Made by a program: the position numbers and the translations under genes | The notes under the pieces: model-generated | The model's database searches: none | What the model was told of the DNA's origin: nothing | The model's input: the letters and a program-made list of their open reading frames with translations, nothing else | NCBI GenBank assembly: GCA_964639395.1 | Contig: CAZXCT010000033.1 | Span: forward strand, 1-13,132 | Source of the DNA: ATZT02 sp964639395 | GTDB lineage: Bacteria; Actinomycetota; Actinomycetes; S36-B12; UBA5976 | DNA: 13,132 bases | Direction: 5' to 3' | Part shown: positions 1-7,142 of the stretch, piece after piece | Position numbering within the stretch: the stretch's first letter is position 1 | Layout of the letters: every line of letters begins with the position of its first letter

Positions 1-55
1 GTATCGACGCCAAGTAACTCAATGGGAACGAGAAAGGTATCTTCCAGTCTTGTGA
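1..55 (+). CDS. glnA: Glutamine synthetase, extreme C-terminus (partial, enters from left edge)
   Basis: Reading from base 2, the window opens with 17 codons ending in TGA at 53-55. They translate to YRRQVTQWERERYLPVL. This resembles the C-terminal tail of bacterial type I glutamine synthetases, which typically ends in a pattern like VTxWExxxYLxxL. Glutamine synthetase makes glutamine from glutamate, ammonia and ATP. The position directly upstream of glnE supports the call, because glnE next to a glutamine synthetase gene is a known actinobacterial arrangement (glnA2-glnE in mycobacteria). Only the tail is visible, so the subtype (glnA2 or another paralogue) cannot be decided. Confidence 0.6.
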   Translation, partial: YRRQVTQWERERYLPVL

Positions 56-786
56 GTAACAGACCAGTGGTGCTGGTAATCCAGCACGAAGATGATGCGC
101 CACTGGGCTATTTGGGTGAGTGGCTAAACCAATCTGAAGTTGACGTGCGGGTTTTTAAGCCGTATTTAGGTGAAAAGTTACCAAATGATTTAACTGATTA
201 CTCTGGCGTAATTGTTCTGGGCGGGGCCATGGGTGTGCACGATGAAGCCCAGTGCGATTGGTTAGTTGACACCAAAAAATTATTAAGAATTTGCGCGAGT
301 GAGCAGGTGCCAACTTTGGGAGTTTGTCTAGGTGGGCAGTTACTAGCGGAGGCTAACGGCGGAAGAGTTGAAAGAGCAGATATTGCTGAAATCGGAGTAT
401 GCGCAGTTACTTTGTTAGAAGACGCGCAAACAGATCAGGTTTTAGCAGGTGTTTCAAATGTTGGAATCCCGGTGATGGTTCCGCAATATCATCAGGATGC
501 AATTGTGGAACTCCCTGAAGATGCTGTTTTGCTTGCAACTAGTGAAGATTGCCGTGTTCAAGCTTTTCGAATCGGTGAAAAAGTTTGGGGTTTGCAGTTT
601 CATCCCGAGACTGATAAAAAAATTATGGCTGACTGGCTAAATTCACTCGATCCAGCGCGTAAAGGGGTAAGCATCACCGATCAACAAGTGATGGATGATT
701 ATCAAAATTTTGGGCAAAATATGAAAGATAATTGGAGTGCGCTAGGTACAGCGTTTTCTGAAGTCGTTAAGTCTTATCGTAAGTAA
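52..786 (+). CDS. Class-I (triad) glutamine amidotransferase, GMP-synthase-like
   Basis: A 244-residue single-domain class-I glutamine amidotransferase, which hydrolyses glutamine (or a gamma-glutamyl amide) to release ammonia. The nucleophile elbow reads GVCLGGQ with Cys92, and the catalytic His184 and Glu186 lie in QFHPE. A VLGGAMGVHD loop upstream fits the oxyanion region. The whole protein matches the stand-alone COG0518-type group, with no synthetase domain attached, so the acceptor substrate is unknown. I prefer the GTG start at 52. It overlaps the upstream glutamine synthetase stop as GTGA, places the first beta strand (RPVVLVIQHE) at the N-terminus, and follows GAGAAAGG at 30-37, although that spacing is long. 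An in-frame ATG at 22 would add ten residues inside the glutamine synthetase reading frame. The next gene, glnE, starts 2 bases after this stop, so the three genes are probably cotranscribed. Confidence 0.85.
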   Translation: MSNRPVVLVIQHEDDAPLGYLGEWLNQSEVDVRVFKPYLGEKLPNDLTDYSGVIVLGGAMGVHDEAQCDWLVDTKKLLRICASEQVPTLGVCLGGQLLAEANGGRVERADIAEIGVCAVTLLEDAQTDQVLAGVSNVGIPVMVPQYHQDAIVELPEDAVLLATSEDCRVQAFRIGEKVWGLQFHPETDKKIMADWLNSLDPARKGVSITDQQVMDDYQNFGQNMKDNWSALGTAFSEVVKSYRK

Positions 787-788
787 CA

Positions 789-3710
789 ATGAATGAAAAA
801 ATTGCGCCATCTTTAGGGCAGCTCGCCCGAGTGGGATTTCAAGATGCAAATCGGGCAATTAAATTATTTGAAGAGATTTCAGACTTTGTCACACAATCTT
901 TAATTGATGACTTAAGTCAAGTGGCAGACCCAGATAGAGGGCTGCTGCACTTTGTTCGCCTAATTGAATCAGATCCACAGCTAATTTCAGAATTAGTAAA
1001 AAATGAAGCAAATAGAAAAACCTTGTTGGTGCTGTTAGGTGCTTCAACAGGACTCGCAGAGTATTTGATAAATAATCCACTAGACACAAAAATTTTATTG
1101 AGTCCGATTGCAATATCAAAAGCCCTTGATAAAAATGCATTAGCTGAGTTAATGCCAAATATTAAATCTCGAGCAGATTTAGTTAGAGCTAATAAAAGAG
1201 CCTTACTGGCGATTGCGGCAAAAGATTTAGTTAGCGACTGGAAGTTTGGACAAATCTCAGCAGACCTTTCGCTGCTTGCCGATTTTATTGTTGAAAAAGC
1301 GTTGCAGATAGTAATTGGGGAGGTTAGTCAAGCTGCTAGCTGTGAATTTTCAGTGCTTGCGATGGGTAAGGCCGGCGGGCGAGAATTAAATTATGTATCT
1401 GATGTTGATGTAATTTTTGTAGTTGCGCCTAAAGCTGGTGCTGACGAAGCAGCGGTGCTGGCAGTAGGGACGCAAATCGCTTTGGGTTTGATTGAATTAA
1501 TTTCGCGCGTTGATCAAGACGGTGAGATTTGGCAATTAGATGCCGCTTTACGCCCCGAGGGTAAATCTGGGCCACTTGTTAGAACTGTTGAGCAACACCT
1601 TTCTTATTACCAAAAATGGGCTGAAACTTGGGAATTTCAAGCTTTGATGAAAGCCCGTCATATGGCGGGCAGTGAGGCATTAAGTGAAAAATATTTGAGT
1701 GAAATAGCACCACTGGTATGGCAAGCCGCTGAGCGTGAAAACTTTGTTAATGATGTGCAGAAAATGCGCAGACGCGTAGAACAACATGTTGATCATAAAG
1801 TCGGGGAGCGGGAGTTAAAACTTTCAAGCGGCGGATTGCGTGATGTGGAATTTGCGGTTCAACTTTTGCAGTTAGTGCATGGGCGAAGTGACGTAATGGT
1901 TAGAAGCGCTAATACCTTAGAAGCTTTGGCACAACTTGCCACCTATGGATATATCGGTCGCGATGATGGCGCAAACTTCAGTCACTCATACGAATTTTTA
2001 AGAACACTCGAACATCGCATTCAATTGCAGCAATTAAAGCGCACCCATGTTATGCCAGAAAAACAAAGTGAACTCAGAGCACTAGGAAGAAGTCTTGGTT
2101 TCTTTGTTGAAAGCGAGGCCGAGCTTGAGAAAACTTGGCGTAAACATCAACGCGATGTCAGGCGCATCCATGAGAAGTTGTTTTATCGTCCGTTACTTAA
2201 TTCGGTGGTAAAACTCGATGCAGCCAGCGCGCGCTTAACTCCGGCTGCCGCGCGAGAAAGATTAGAAGCGTTGGGTTATCTTGACCCGGATTCTGCACTT
2301 AGACATCTGCAATCACTTACCAGTGGTGTATCAAGAAGAGCACAAATTCAAAAAACGCTGTTACCTATTTTGCTAGATTGGTTTGCTCGCTCACCCGAGC
2401 CAGATTCAGCGTTGCTTGCCTTTAGACAAATTAGTGATCAACTAGGTAGCACGCCTTGGTATTTGCGTCTTTTAAGAGATGAATCAAGTGCAGCAGAGCG
2501 TTTAAGTCACGTGTTAGGTGCTAGTCGCTACGCAACAGAGTTGTTATTTAAAGCGCCAGACGCGATTGGAATGTTTGCCGAAGATCAAGAATTGCAACCT
2601 AGGGCTATCGACCAATTTTTAAGTGAACAAAACGCAATTATCAATCGCTACGAATCAGGTGAAGAGATCGTGCTGGCGGCGCGGGCACTGCGAAGGCGTG
2701 AATTATTGCGATGCGCCACCGCAGATTTAGTGGGTTTGCTACCAGTAGAGGAAGTCGGGAGTTACCTATCTTTAGTCACTAAAACCACAATTGAAATTGC
2801 CTTGACTGCTGCAACTAAAGAAGTTGAAAAAGAGCGCAATGGTGAAAACCCAACAGATATTTGTGTGATCGCGATGGGTCGATTTGGCGGTATGGAACTT
2901 GGTTATGGCAGTGATGCAGATGTGATGTTTATTCATGAGCCAAAAAAGAATTCAGATTTAGCAACTGCTGAAAAGTGGGCGCAAGATATAGCCAATAAAT
3001 TAAGAAGTTTACTGATGGCCCCCTCCGATGATCCGGCACTAGAAATTGATGCAGATTTAAGGCCAGAAGGAAAAAACGGACCCTTAGTTCGCACACTGGA
3101 TTCTTATTTGGCGTACTACCAAACATGGTCATCCCCCTGGGAGGCGCAAGCTTTGCTGCGGGCCATCCCAATCGCCGGAAACCTTGAAATTGGTAGAAAG
3201 TTTGTGCAAGCGATTAACGCGGTTCGTTATCCAGTTGAGGGATTGAGTCAAGAACACCTGGTTGAAATGCGTAGATTGAAAGCACGCATGGAGTCAGAAC
3301 GCCTACCGCGAGGCGCTGACGCGACACTAAATTTAAAACTTGGTAGAGGTGGGCTGAGTGATGTGGAGTGGGTAATTCAACTCTTGCAGATGCAGCATGG
3401 ATCTAAATTTAAAAAACTACAAGAGACTTCGACCCTAGCGGCGTTAGCAGCAGCTAAAGAGTGTCAACTACTTTCAGAGACAGATTACGAAACTCTTAAA
3501 TCCGCTTGGATAAGAGCAACTCAGATTAGAAATGCAATAGTGTTAGCCAGAAATAAAGCAACAGACCAAATACCCACGCAAGTTAGTGAACTAAAATCCT
3601 TGGCTTTTGCGCTAGGTGAGTCATCTCATGCGGAACTGCTAGAAAATTATCGAAAATTGACTCGACGCGCACGTGGAGTTATGGAGCGTTTGTTTTATGG
3701 CGAAAATTAA
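789..3710 (+). CDS. glnE: Bifunctional [glutamine synthetase] adenylyltransferase / deadenylylase
   Basis: A 973-residue GlnE, full length for the family (E. coli 946). It attaches AMP to, or phosphorolytically removes it from, a tyrosine of glutamine synthetase, tuning nitrogen assimilation in the cytoplasm. Two nucleotidyltransferase halves are visible. The N-terminal half has GKAGGREL at 193-200, SDVD at 204-207, Asp251 in DAALRPEG and GGLRDVEF at 348-355. The C-terminal half has GRFGGMEL at 697-704, SDAD at 708-711, DADLRPEG at 754-761 and GRGGLSDVEW at 852-861. Each half keeps both metal-binding aspartates plus the later aspartate, so both activities look intact. By family convention the N-terminal half deadenylylates and the C-terminal half adenylylates. 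The gene lies 2 bases after the amidotransferase and close behind the end of a glutamine synthetase gene, its expected substrate. No strong Shine-Dalgarno precedes it, so translation is probably coupled to the gene before. Confidence 0.97.
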   Translation: MNEKIAPSLGQLARVGFQDANRAIKLFEEISDFVTQSLIDDLSQVADPDRGLLHFVRLIESDPQLISELVKNEANRKTLLVLLGASTGLAEYLINNPLDTKILLSPIAISKALDKNALAELMPNIKSRADLVRANKRALLAIAAKDLVSDWKFGQISADLSLLADFIVEKALQIVIGEVSQAASCEFSVLAMGKAGGRELNYVSDVDVIFVVAPKAGADEAAVLAVGTQIALGLIELISRVDQDGEIWQLDAALRPEGKSGPLVRTVEQHLSYYQKWAETWEFQALMKARHMAGSEALSEKYLSEIAPLVWQAAERENFVNDVQKMRRRVEQHVDHKVGERELKLSSGGLRDVEFAVQLLQLVHGRSDVMVRSANTLEALAQLATYGYIGRDDGANFSHSYEFLRTLEHRIQLQQLKRTHVMPEKQSELRALGRSLGFFVESEAELEKTWRKHQRDVRRIHEKLFYRPLLNSVVKLDAASARLTPAAARERLEALGYLDPDSALRHLQSLTSGVSRRAQIQKTLLPILLDWFARSPEPDSALLAFRQISDQLGSTPWYLRLLRDESSAAERLSHVLGASRYATELLFKAPDAIGMFAEDQELQPRAIDQFLSEQNAIINRYESGEEIVLAARALRRRELLRCATADLVGLLPVEEVGSYLSLVTKTTIEIALTAATKEVEKERNGENPTDICVIAMGRFGGMELGYGSDADVMFIHEPKKNSDLATAEKWAQDIANKLRSLLMAPSDDPALEIDADLRPEGKNGPLVRTLDSYLAYYQTWSSPWEAQALLRAIPIAGNLEIGRKFVQAINAVRYPVEGLSQEHLVEMRRLKARMESERLPRGADATLNLKLGRGGLSDVEWVIQLLQMQHGSKFKKLQETSTLAALAAAKECQLLSETDYETLKSAWIRATQIRNAIVLARNKATDQIPTQVSELKSLAFALGESSHAELLENYRKLTRRARGVMERLFYGEN

Positions 3711-3728
3711 TGTAGTAAGTTCAAAGTC

Positions 3729-4244
3729 ATGATCAAAAAACTGTTCAGTGGTGCTTTGGCTGCCATTTTTATTGTGAGCCTTACAAATAGCCCAGTGGCA
3801 GCGCAAGAAATTGAAGCTATCGCATACCTACCTGCTAAACCAATTCCAATGAAGTCAGGTAAAGGCGAAAGAATTATTTATTCGTTAGGTGAGCAGCATG
3901 TTTGGCTAATTGATCAAAATGGTGCATTAGTTGCGGACTTTCCAACTGCCGGCAGAGCTGACAAGCCAGGTGTTGGAAGATACCAAGTTGCTTCAAAATC
4001 AAGAAAATCTAGCAATTTGGAGTATCGGGTCACCTTTAATTACATGGTGAGGTTCGCAAAAGGTCATCGCGCTTGGATTGGTTTTCATGACATCCCTCGT
4101 ACCTACAAAGGAAACCTCTGGCACGGTACAGAAGAATTAGGTACACCAATTGGTAAGGGCGGCTGTCCTCATTTAGAGAAAACAAATGCAAAATATCTTT
4201 ATGATTTTGCAAAAATTGGCACAAAAGTTGTTGTAGTTTCTTAA
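3729..4244 (+). CDS. Exported L,D-transpeptidase-like (YkuD-fold) protein with divergent active-site motif
   Basis: A 171-residue protein with a signal peptide: MIKK, a hydrophobic stretch at about 5-20, and a likely cut after VAA at 25. The mature part resembles the YkuD L,D-transpeptidase domain: a beta-strand start (EQHVWLIDQNG, 55-65), a GVGRYQV element (81-87, usually GTPxGxF), IGFHD with His120, and a GTPIGKGGCPHLE segment with candidate nucleophile Cys146, ending in a typical GTKVVV strand. Family members form 3-3 peptidoglycan crosslinks or attach proteins to the wall. The canonical S/T-H-G-C-I/V-R motif here reads K-G-G-C-P-H, so Cys and the preceding Gly are kept while the flanking Ser/Thr, His and Arg are not. 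It is therefore either a divergent transpeptidase or a relative with another role. It starts 18 bases after glnE and may read through from it. Its stop codon overlaps the stop of the opposing gene. Confidence 0.75.
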   Translation: MIKKLFSGALAAIFIVSLTNSPVAAQEIEAIAYLPAKPIPMKSGKGERIIYSLGEQHVWLIDQNGALVADFPTAGRADKPGVGRYQVASKSRKSSNLEYRVTFNYMVRFAKGHRAWIGFHDIPRTYKGNLWHGTEELGTPIGKGGCPHLEKTNAKYLYDFAKIGTKVVVVS

Positions 4245-4257
4245 CTACTTATTTTTC
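4233..4257 (+). terminator. Possible weak intrinsic terminator overlapping the transpeptidase stop codon
   Basis: GTAGTT (4233-4238) and AACTAC (4243-4248) form a perfect 6-bp stem with a TCTT loop, followed by the T-rich run TTATTTTTC. The stem contains the TAA stop at 4242-4244. It is AT-rich and short, so termination may be inefficient. It sits where two convergent genes meet, which is where a terminator would be expected. On the minus strand the downstream sequence is less T-rich. Confidence 0.4.
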
Positions 4258-4897
4258 TTACAATATTTAGCCAAACTGAAACACTGTAGCCAACAAAGAT
4301 TGCAAAAATGAGAGTTCCAACACCTACCGTTCCACCCAAAAACCATCCGACACTTAGCACCAAAACTTCTATAGCTAGCCGTACTCTTCCAACAGAGATT
4401 TTTGTTTTTTGATGAATCCCGGTCATCCAACCATCACGTGGCCCCGGCCCCATCTGGCAAGTGAGGTAAAGGCCGCTACCTAGTCCTACTAAAAAAACAC
4501 CTAAAAAAACTTCTGAAATACGAATTAGTGAGTTATTTGCGACTGGCAAAATCATCAGCATTACATCTATAGCCAAGGCAATGACAATCGCATTTAGTAA
4601 AGTTCCGAGTCCTATTTTTTGCTTCAGTGGAATCCAAAACACTAAAACCATCATGCTGGTTAAAAATGTTGAAAATCCAATTGAAAAATTAGTTTGTACT
4701 GAAACTCCCTGCGCAAAAACTGTCCAGGGCGATACCCCAAGATTTGATTTAATTAAAAGAGCTTCACCTGTACCAAATATCCACAACCCTAATACCAAAA
4801 TAAATATCGTTGAGGGCTTTGCACTCCAATAGCTTTCACTACGCCACGAAGTTTTTGGAATTGTTTTGTGAGGGGTTAGCCACCACGGAGCTCTCAC
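4241..4897 (-). CDS. YczE/YitT-like integral membrane protein
   Basis: A 218-residue polytopic membrane protein with about five or six hydrophobic helices (roughly 30-50, 73-92, 97-118, 126-146, 172-192 and 194-212). It carries the signatures of the YczE family: GEALLIKSNLGVSPW near residues 44-58 and LGSGLYL followed by GPGPRDGWM at about 139-158. The family is widespread in Firmicutes and Actinobacteria. No transport substrate or biochemical role is firmly established, so none is assigned. The start is GTG, overlapping the upstream nitroreductase stop as GTGA, which implies translational coupling in a leftward two-gene operon. Its 3' end overlaps the opposing transpeptidase gene by 4 bases. 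Confidence 0.85.
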   Translation of the reverse strand: MRAPWWLTPHKTIPKTSWRSESYWSAKPSTIFILVLGLWIFGTGEALLIKSNLGVSPWTVFAQGVSVQTNFSIGFSTFLTSMMVLVFWIPLKQKIGLGTLLNAIVIALAIDVMLMILPVANNSLIRISEVFLGVFLVGLGSGLYLTCQMGPGPRDGWMTGIHQKTKISVGRVRLAIEVLVLSVGWFLGGTVGVGTLIFAIFVGYSVSVWLNIVRKISS

Positions 4898-5475
4898 TCT
4901 GATATTTGATTCCAGTTGAGCACTAATTCTGACAATTCTTTTCTTGAACGAGGCTTCAACTCTCGTTCTCTGAGTTCATCGTTAAGAACTGTTGGATTAT
5001 CCACTTTGCCAATGGCTATCACCACTACAGGTGATAAATCACTCGGAAGATTTAGCTCTTTTATTGCTAATTCTTTATCAAAGCCAGCCATTTGATGGGT
5101 GTGTAAATCTATTGCGGAGGCCTGCAAAGTTAGCGCACTAGTTGCTAATCCTAAATCAAAAGCCACTTGAGAATTAAGGGGAGTTTGATCCGCTAATACC
5201 AATATAAAAACAGAAGCGTTAGGTGCCCAAATTGAATTTGTATCTTTTAGTGTTTTTTCTAATCGCGCAAAATTTTCATCCCCCCGGCGCGCTACCAAAA
5301 ATCTCCATGGCTGTTTATTCATAGAAGAGGGGGCCCAGCGTGCTGCTTCTAAAAGACTAATTAGTTCAGGTGTAGTAATTGTGTGATTTGGATTGAGTGC
5401 GCGCGGACTCCAGCGGTTAGCTAGAAGTTCATGGATCGGCTGCTCGGTTTGGGCAGTTTTTGATTCTAAATTCAC
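4894..5475 (-). CDS. Nitroreductase-family FMN oxidoreductase
   Basis: A 193-residue nitroreductase-fold protein, expected to be a cytoplasmic FMN-dependent homodimer using NAD(P)H. The FMN-binding N-terminal motif RWSPRAL is at 21-27, AARWAPSSMNKQPWRF (44-59) is the diagnostic family motif, and VVVIAIG at 150-156 is the usual late strand. Length is normal for the family. The physiological substrate cannot be told from sequence; nitro compounds, quinones and other electron acceptors are all possible. The start is GTG at 5475, with AGAGGA 11 bases upstream on the minus strand. An overlapping -10-like GATAAT lies in the short divergent gap. It is coupled to the downstream membrane protein by a 4-base overlap, though a functional link is not known. 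Confidence 0.9.
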   Translation of the reverse strand: MNLESKTAQTEQPIHELLANRWSPRALNPNHTITTPELISLLEAARWAPSSMNKQPWRFLVARRGDENFARLEKTLKDTNSIWAPNASVFILVLADQTPLNSQVAFDLGLATSALTLQASAIDLHTHQMAGFDKELAIKELNLPSDLSPVVVIAIGKVDNPTVLNDELRERELKPRSRKELSELVLNWNQISE

Positions 5476-5494
5476 AAGTAAGATTATCCTCTAA
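5460..5494 (+). promoter_or_regulatory. Predicted leaderless promoter for trmB, overlapped by a divergent -10-like element
   Basis: On the plus strand, TTGATT (5460-5465), a 16-base spacer and GATTAT (5482-5487) place the -10 box at exactly -12 to -7 if transcription starts at the A of the trmB ATG (5494). No ribosome binding site fits in the 18-base gap, which agrees with a leaderless message, a common actinobacterial arrangement. On the minus strand the same bases read GATAAT (5488-5483), 7 bases before the GTG of the nitroreductase gene, so the two promoters may share their core. Assigned by eye only. Confidence 0.4.
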
Positions 5495-6126
5495 TGCAAA
5501 ACATCTCGCATATTCGGACCTTCAGTGGTCGCCACGGAAGACTTTCTTTAACTCAAAAAAATGCTATTGAAGTATTGCTTGATAAATACCAAATGCCAGC
5601 AGGACTTTGGGCATTTGATGAGTTGTTTAAAAACTCTCAAGTCGTTGTTGAAATTGGCAGTGGCGATGGAACCGCCCCCCAAGCTTTTGCGCAAGCACAT
5701 CATGATACTCAAATAATTGCGATAGATGTTTATAAACCAGGCATCGCGCAATTAATGCATAATTGTGAAGAGCAAAATATTAAAAATGTCAGTGTGGTAA
5801 TTGGTGACGCCTTACAAGTTTTTAAAGAGCAAATTCCTGACCATTCTTTGGGCGCAATTCATATATTTTTTCCGGACCCATGGCCCAAAAAGAGACATCA
5901 AAAACGAAGAATACTTACACAAGTTAATTTAGAATTGTTTAAACTAAAATTAGTTAAGGGCGGAAGAATTTTAGTGGCAACTGATTGGCAGCAGTATGCC
6001 AGCGAAATAGTTGACGAGCTTGGGGCAATTACTCAAGTCAGACCAAATTGGCGGCCAGTTACTAAATTTGAAAAAAAGGCTATTTCACAGGGTAGAAACG
6101 TCTTTGAATTGGCTATTGACTCATGA
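5494..6126 (+). CDS. trmB: tRNA (guanine(46)-N7)-methyltransferase
   Basis: A 210-residue TrmB, which uses S-adenosylmethionine to make m7G at position 46 in the variable loop of tRNAs. The SAM-binding motif I is VEIGSGDG at 52-59, IAIDVY at 75-80 is the acidic motif II loop, and IGDAL at 103-107 follows. The family hallmark FFPDPWPKKRHQKRR covers 125-139, and the C-terminal RPVTKFE (187-193) provides the guanine/tRNA contact region typical of TrmB. Length is normal for a single-domain enzyme. The likely start is the ATG at 5494, probably translated without a leader. The gene stands between a leftward operon and a rightward single gene, so it is probably monocistronic. Confidence 0.96.
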   Translation: MQNISHIRTFSGRHGRLSLTQKNAIEVLLDKYQMPAGLWAFDELFKNSQVVVEIGSGDGTAPQAFAQAHHDTQIIAIDVYKPGIAQLMHNCEEQNIKNVSVVIGDALQVFKEQIPDHSLGAIHIFFPDPWPKKRHQKRRILTQVNLELFKLKLVKGGRILVATDWQQYASEIVDELGAITQVRPNWRPVTKFEKKAISQGRNVFELAIDS

Positions 6127-6146
6127 CTATCACTTGCATGTAAAAT
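6116..6146 (+). promoter_or_regulatory. Predicted promoter for the secreted protein gene
   Basis: TTGACT (6116-6121) and TAAAAT (6141-6146) resemble the -35 and -10 boxes of a housekeeping sigma factor, separated by 19 bases, which is slightly long. A start near 6153 would give a leader of about 24 bases containing AAGAAAGAAAG (6161-6171) as a ribosome binding site. The -35 lies in the last codons of trmB. Confidence 0.45.
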
Positions 6147-6176
6147 CAAATTACCTACCCAAGAAAGAAAGTCACT

Positions 6177-7016
6177 GTGAAGCAAAAAAAACGTACTCTT
6201 TCGGCATTCGCTGCATTAATTTTGGCAATATCGCTAACACCACTCGCCAGCGCGCAGGCGGCTCCTGTTTCCGGTTTAACGTCAGCGCAAAATCAAACTG
6301 TTAACGCGTTGTTTAAAGCGCTAGCTTCAAGTGATCCAGACAAAATCGCTGTTGCTAAAAGAAAGTATTTAGTTGCTGGATCTGCGGCTTACCACTATGT
6401 GGACATGATTCAAAACCATTATTCGACTGTAAAGTACTTCAAGAGTATAAATAGTTTTGGAATTCCCTCTGGAGTTACACCTGCGGCAGAGCCAAAAGGT
6501 ACTTATTCAAGAGTCGCCCGCGGAGTTAGATTTAATGCATCGGCAGATGCTTTTGATGGATTTAATTCAAGATTTGTTTTCAACTCAAAAGGAAAACTTA
6601 GAAATTGGACTGTTGGCACCTTAGCTAATTCCAATAGATTGAGACTATCTGATCGTATTTGGCCAATTACTAGCAGCGTTACCCTAAACGGCTTTTTAGT
6701 AGATGGTGGATATATTTATAAAGAGCCTAATAAAAAAGCGACTGCGCAATTAAGAGTGACAAATAAAGCTAATAACTTAAAATCATGGTCATTCGCTGGT
6801 GGTAACTATGGCGATCCAAGCAACAATTACCTCGATCTTGGACAAACTATTTCGGGTTGTCTCTACATGGAGCAAACTGCATATTTTCAAACGCAATTGC
6901 CATCATGGCCAGTTATTGCTGATGGCACCGAAGCTGTAATAAACCCTCCAGTATTTAACGGTTGCGGAGATGGTTCTTCAACAACTTCTGCGGTGTTTAG
7001 ATTCCGAACAGGTTGA
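6177..7016 (+). CDS. Secreted protein of unknown function
   Basis: A 279-residue protein I do not recognise. The N-terminus is a classic Sec signal peptide: KQKKR, a hydrophobic core at about 8-22 and a likely cleavage after ASA (24-26) or AQAA. The mature part begins with an alanine-rich, probably helical segment (about 36-90) and continues as a polar, Asn/Ser/Gly- and aromatic-rich region that looks like beta structure (GVRFNASADAFDGFNSRFVF, 116-135). Only two cysteines are present in the mature protein, Cys228 (ISGCLY) and Cys263 (NGCGDG), which could form one extracellular disulfide. No enzyme motif, LPXTG anchor, lipobox or C-terminal membrane helix is seen, so it is probably released or loosely wall-bound. 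The start is GTG at 6177, 5 bases after an AG-rich ribosome binding site. The gene is bounded by its own predicted promoter and a strong terminator, so it is likely monocistronic and well expressed. Confidence 0.85.
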   Translation: MKQKKRTLSAFAALILAISLTPLASAQAAPVSGLTSAQNQTVNALFKALASSDPDKIAVAKRKYLVAGSAAYHYVDMIQNHYSTVKYFKSINSFGIPSGVTPAAEPKGTYSRVARGVRFNASADAFDGFNSRFVFNSKGKLRNWTVGTLANSNRLRLSDRIWPITSSVTLNGFLVDGGYIYKEPNKKATAQLRVTNKANNLKSWSFAGGNYGDPSNNYLDLGQTISGCLYMEQTAYFQTQLPSWPVIADGTEAVINPPVFNGCGDGSSTTSAVFRFRTG

Positions 7017-7026
7017 GTTAGTAAGT

Positions 7027-7064
7027 AATAAAAGGCCCGCAATGATATTGCGGGCCTTTTATTT
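7027..7064 (+). terminator. Strong intrinsic terminator after the secreted protein gene
   Basis: A perfect 16-bp stem pairs 7027-7042 with 7048-7063. Its core is AAAAGGCCCGCAA and TTGCGGGCCTTTT, closed by the 5-base loop TGATA. The right arm itself ends in TTTT followed by ATTT, supplying the U-tract. Because the left arm begins with an A-run, the structure could also terminate transcription arriving from the opposite strand. It begins 10 bases after the stop codon at 7016 and separates this gene from the exporter operon. Confidence 0.93.
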
Positions 7065-7129
7065 ATTTTAGCGTTCTAATTGAGCAGAGAGTTTTCTTAA
7101 GTGGTAGATTTGAACAATAAAGCATAAAT

Positions 7130-7142
7130 GGAGTTTTAAATG
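7130..7142 (+). promoter_or_regulatory. Ribosome binding site and start of the exporter adaptor gene
   Basis: GGAG at 7130-7133 lies 6 bases before the ATG at 7140 and decides the start. The operon promoter must lie between the terminator (to 7063) and here. TTGAGC (7080-7085) with TAGATT (7105-7110) is a possible but weak pair. Confidence 0.6.

Noticed and set aside
22..51. ATG at 22 as the start of the amidotransferase gene
   Set aside because: It would add ten residues inside the glutamine synthetase coding tail. The GTG at 52 gives the usual 4-base overlap with the TGA at 53-55 and begins right at the first conserved strand.
889..1158. Antisense open frame of 89 codons within glnE
   Set aside because: It lies fully inside an intact conserved gene, and its translation shows no domain and an implausible composition; it is a shadow frame.
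4581..4832. Plus-strand open frame of 83 codons opposite the YczE-like gene
   Set aside because: The minus strand encodes a clear membrane protein with family motifs across the same bases; the plus-strand product has no features or ribosome binding site.
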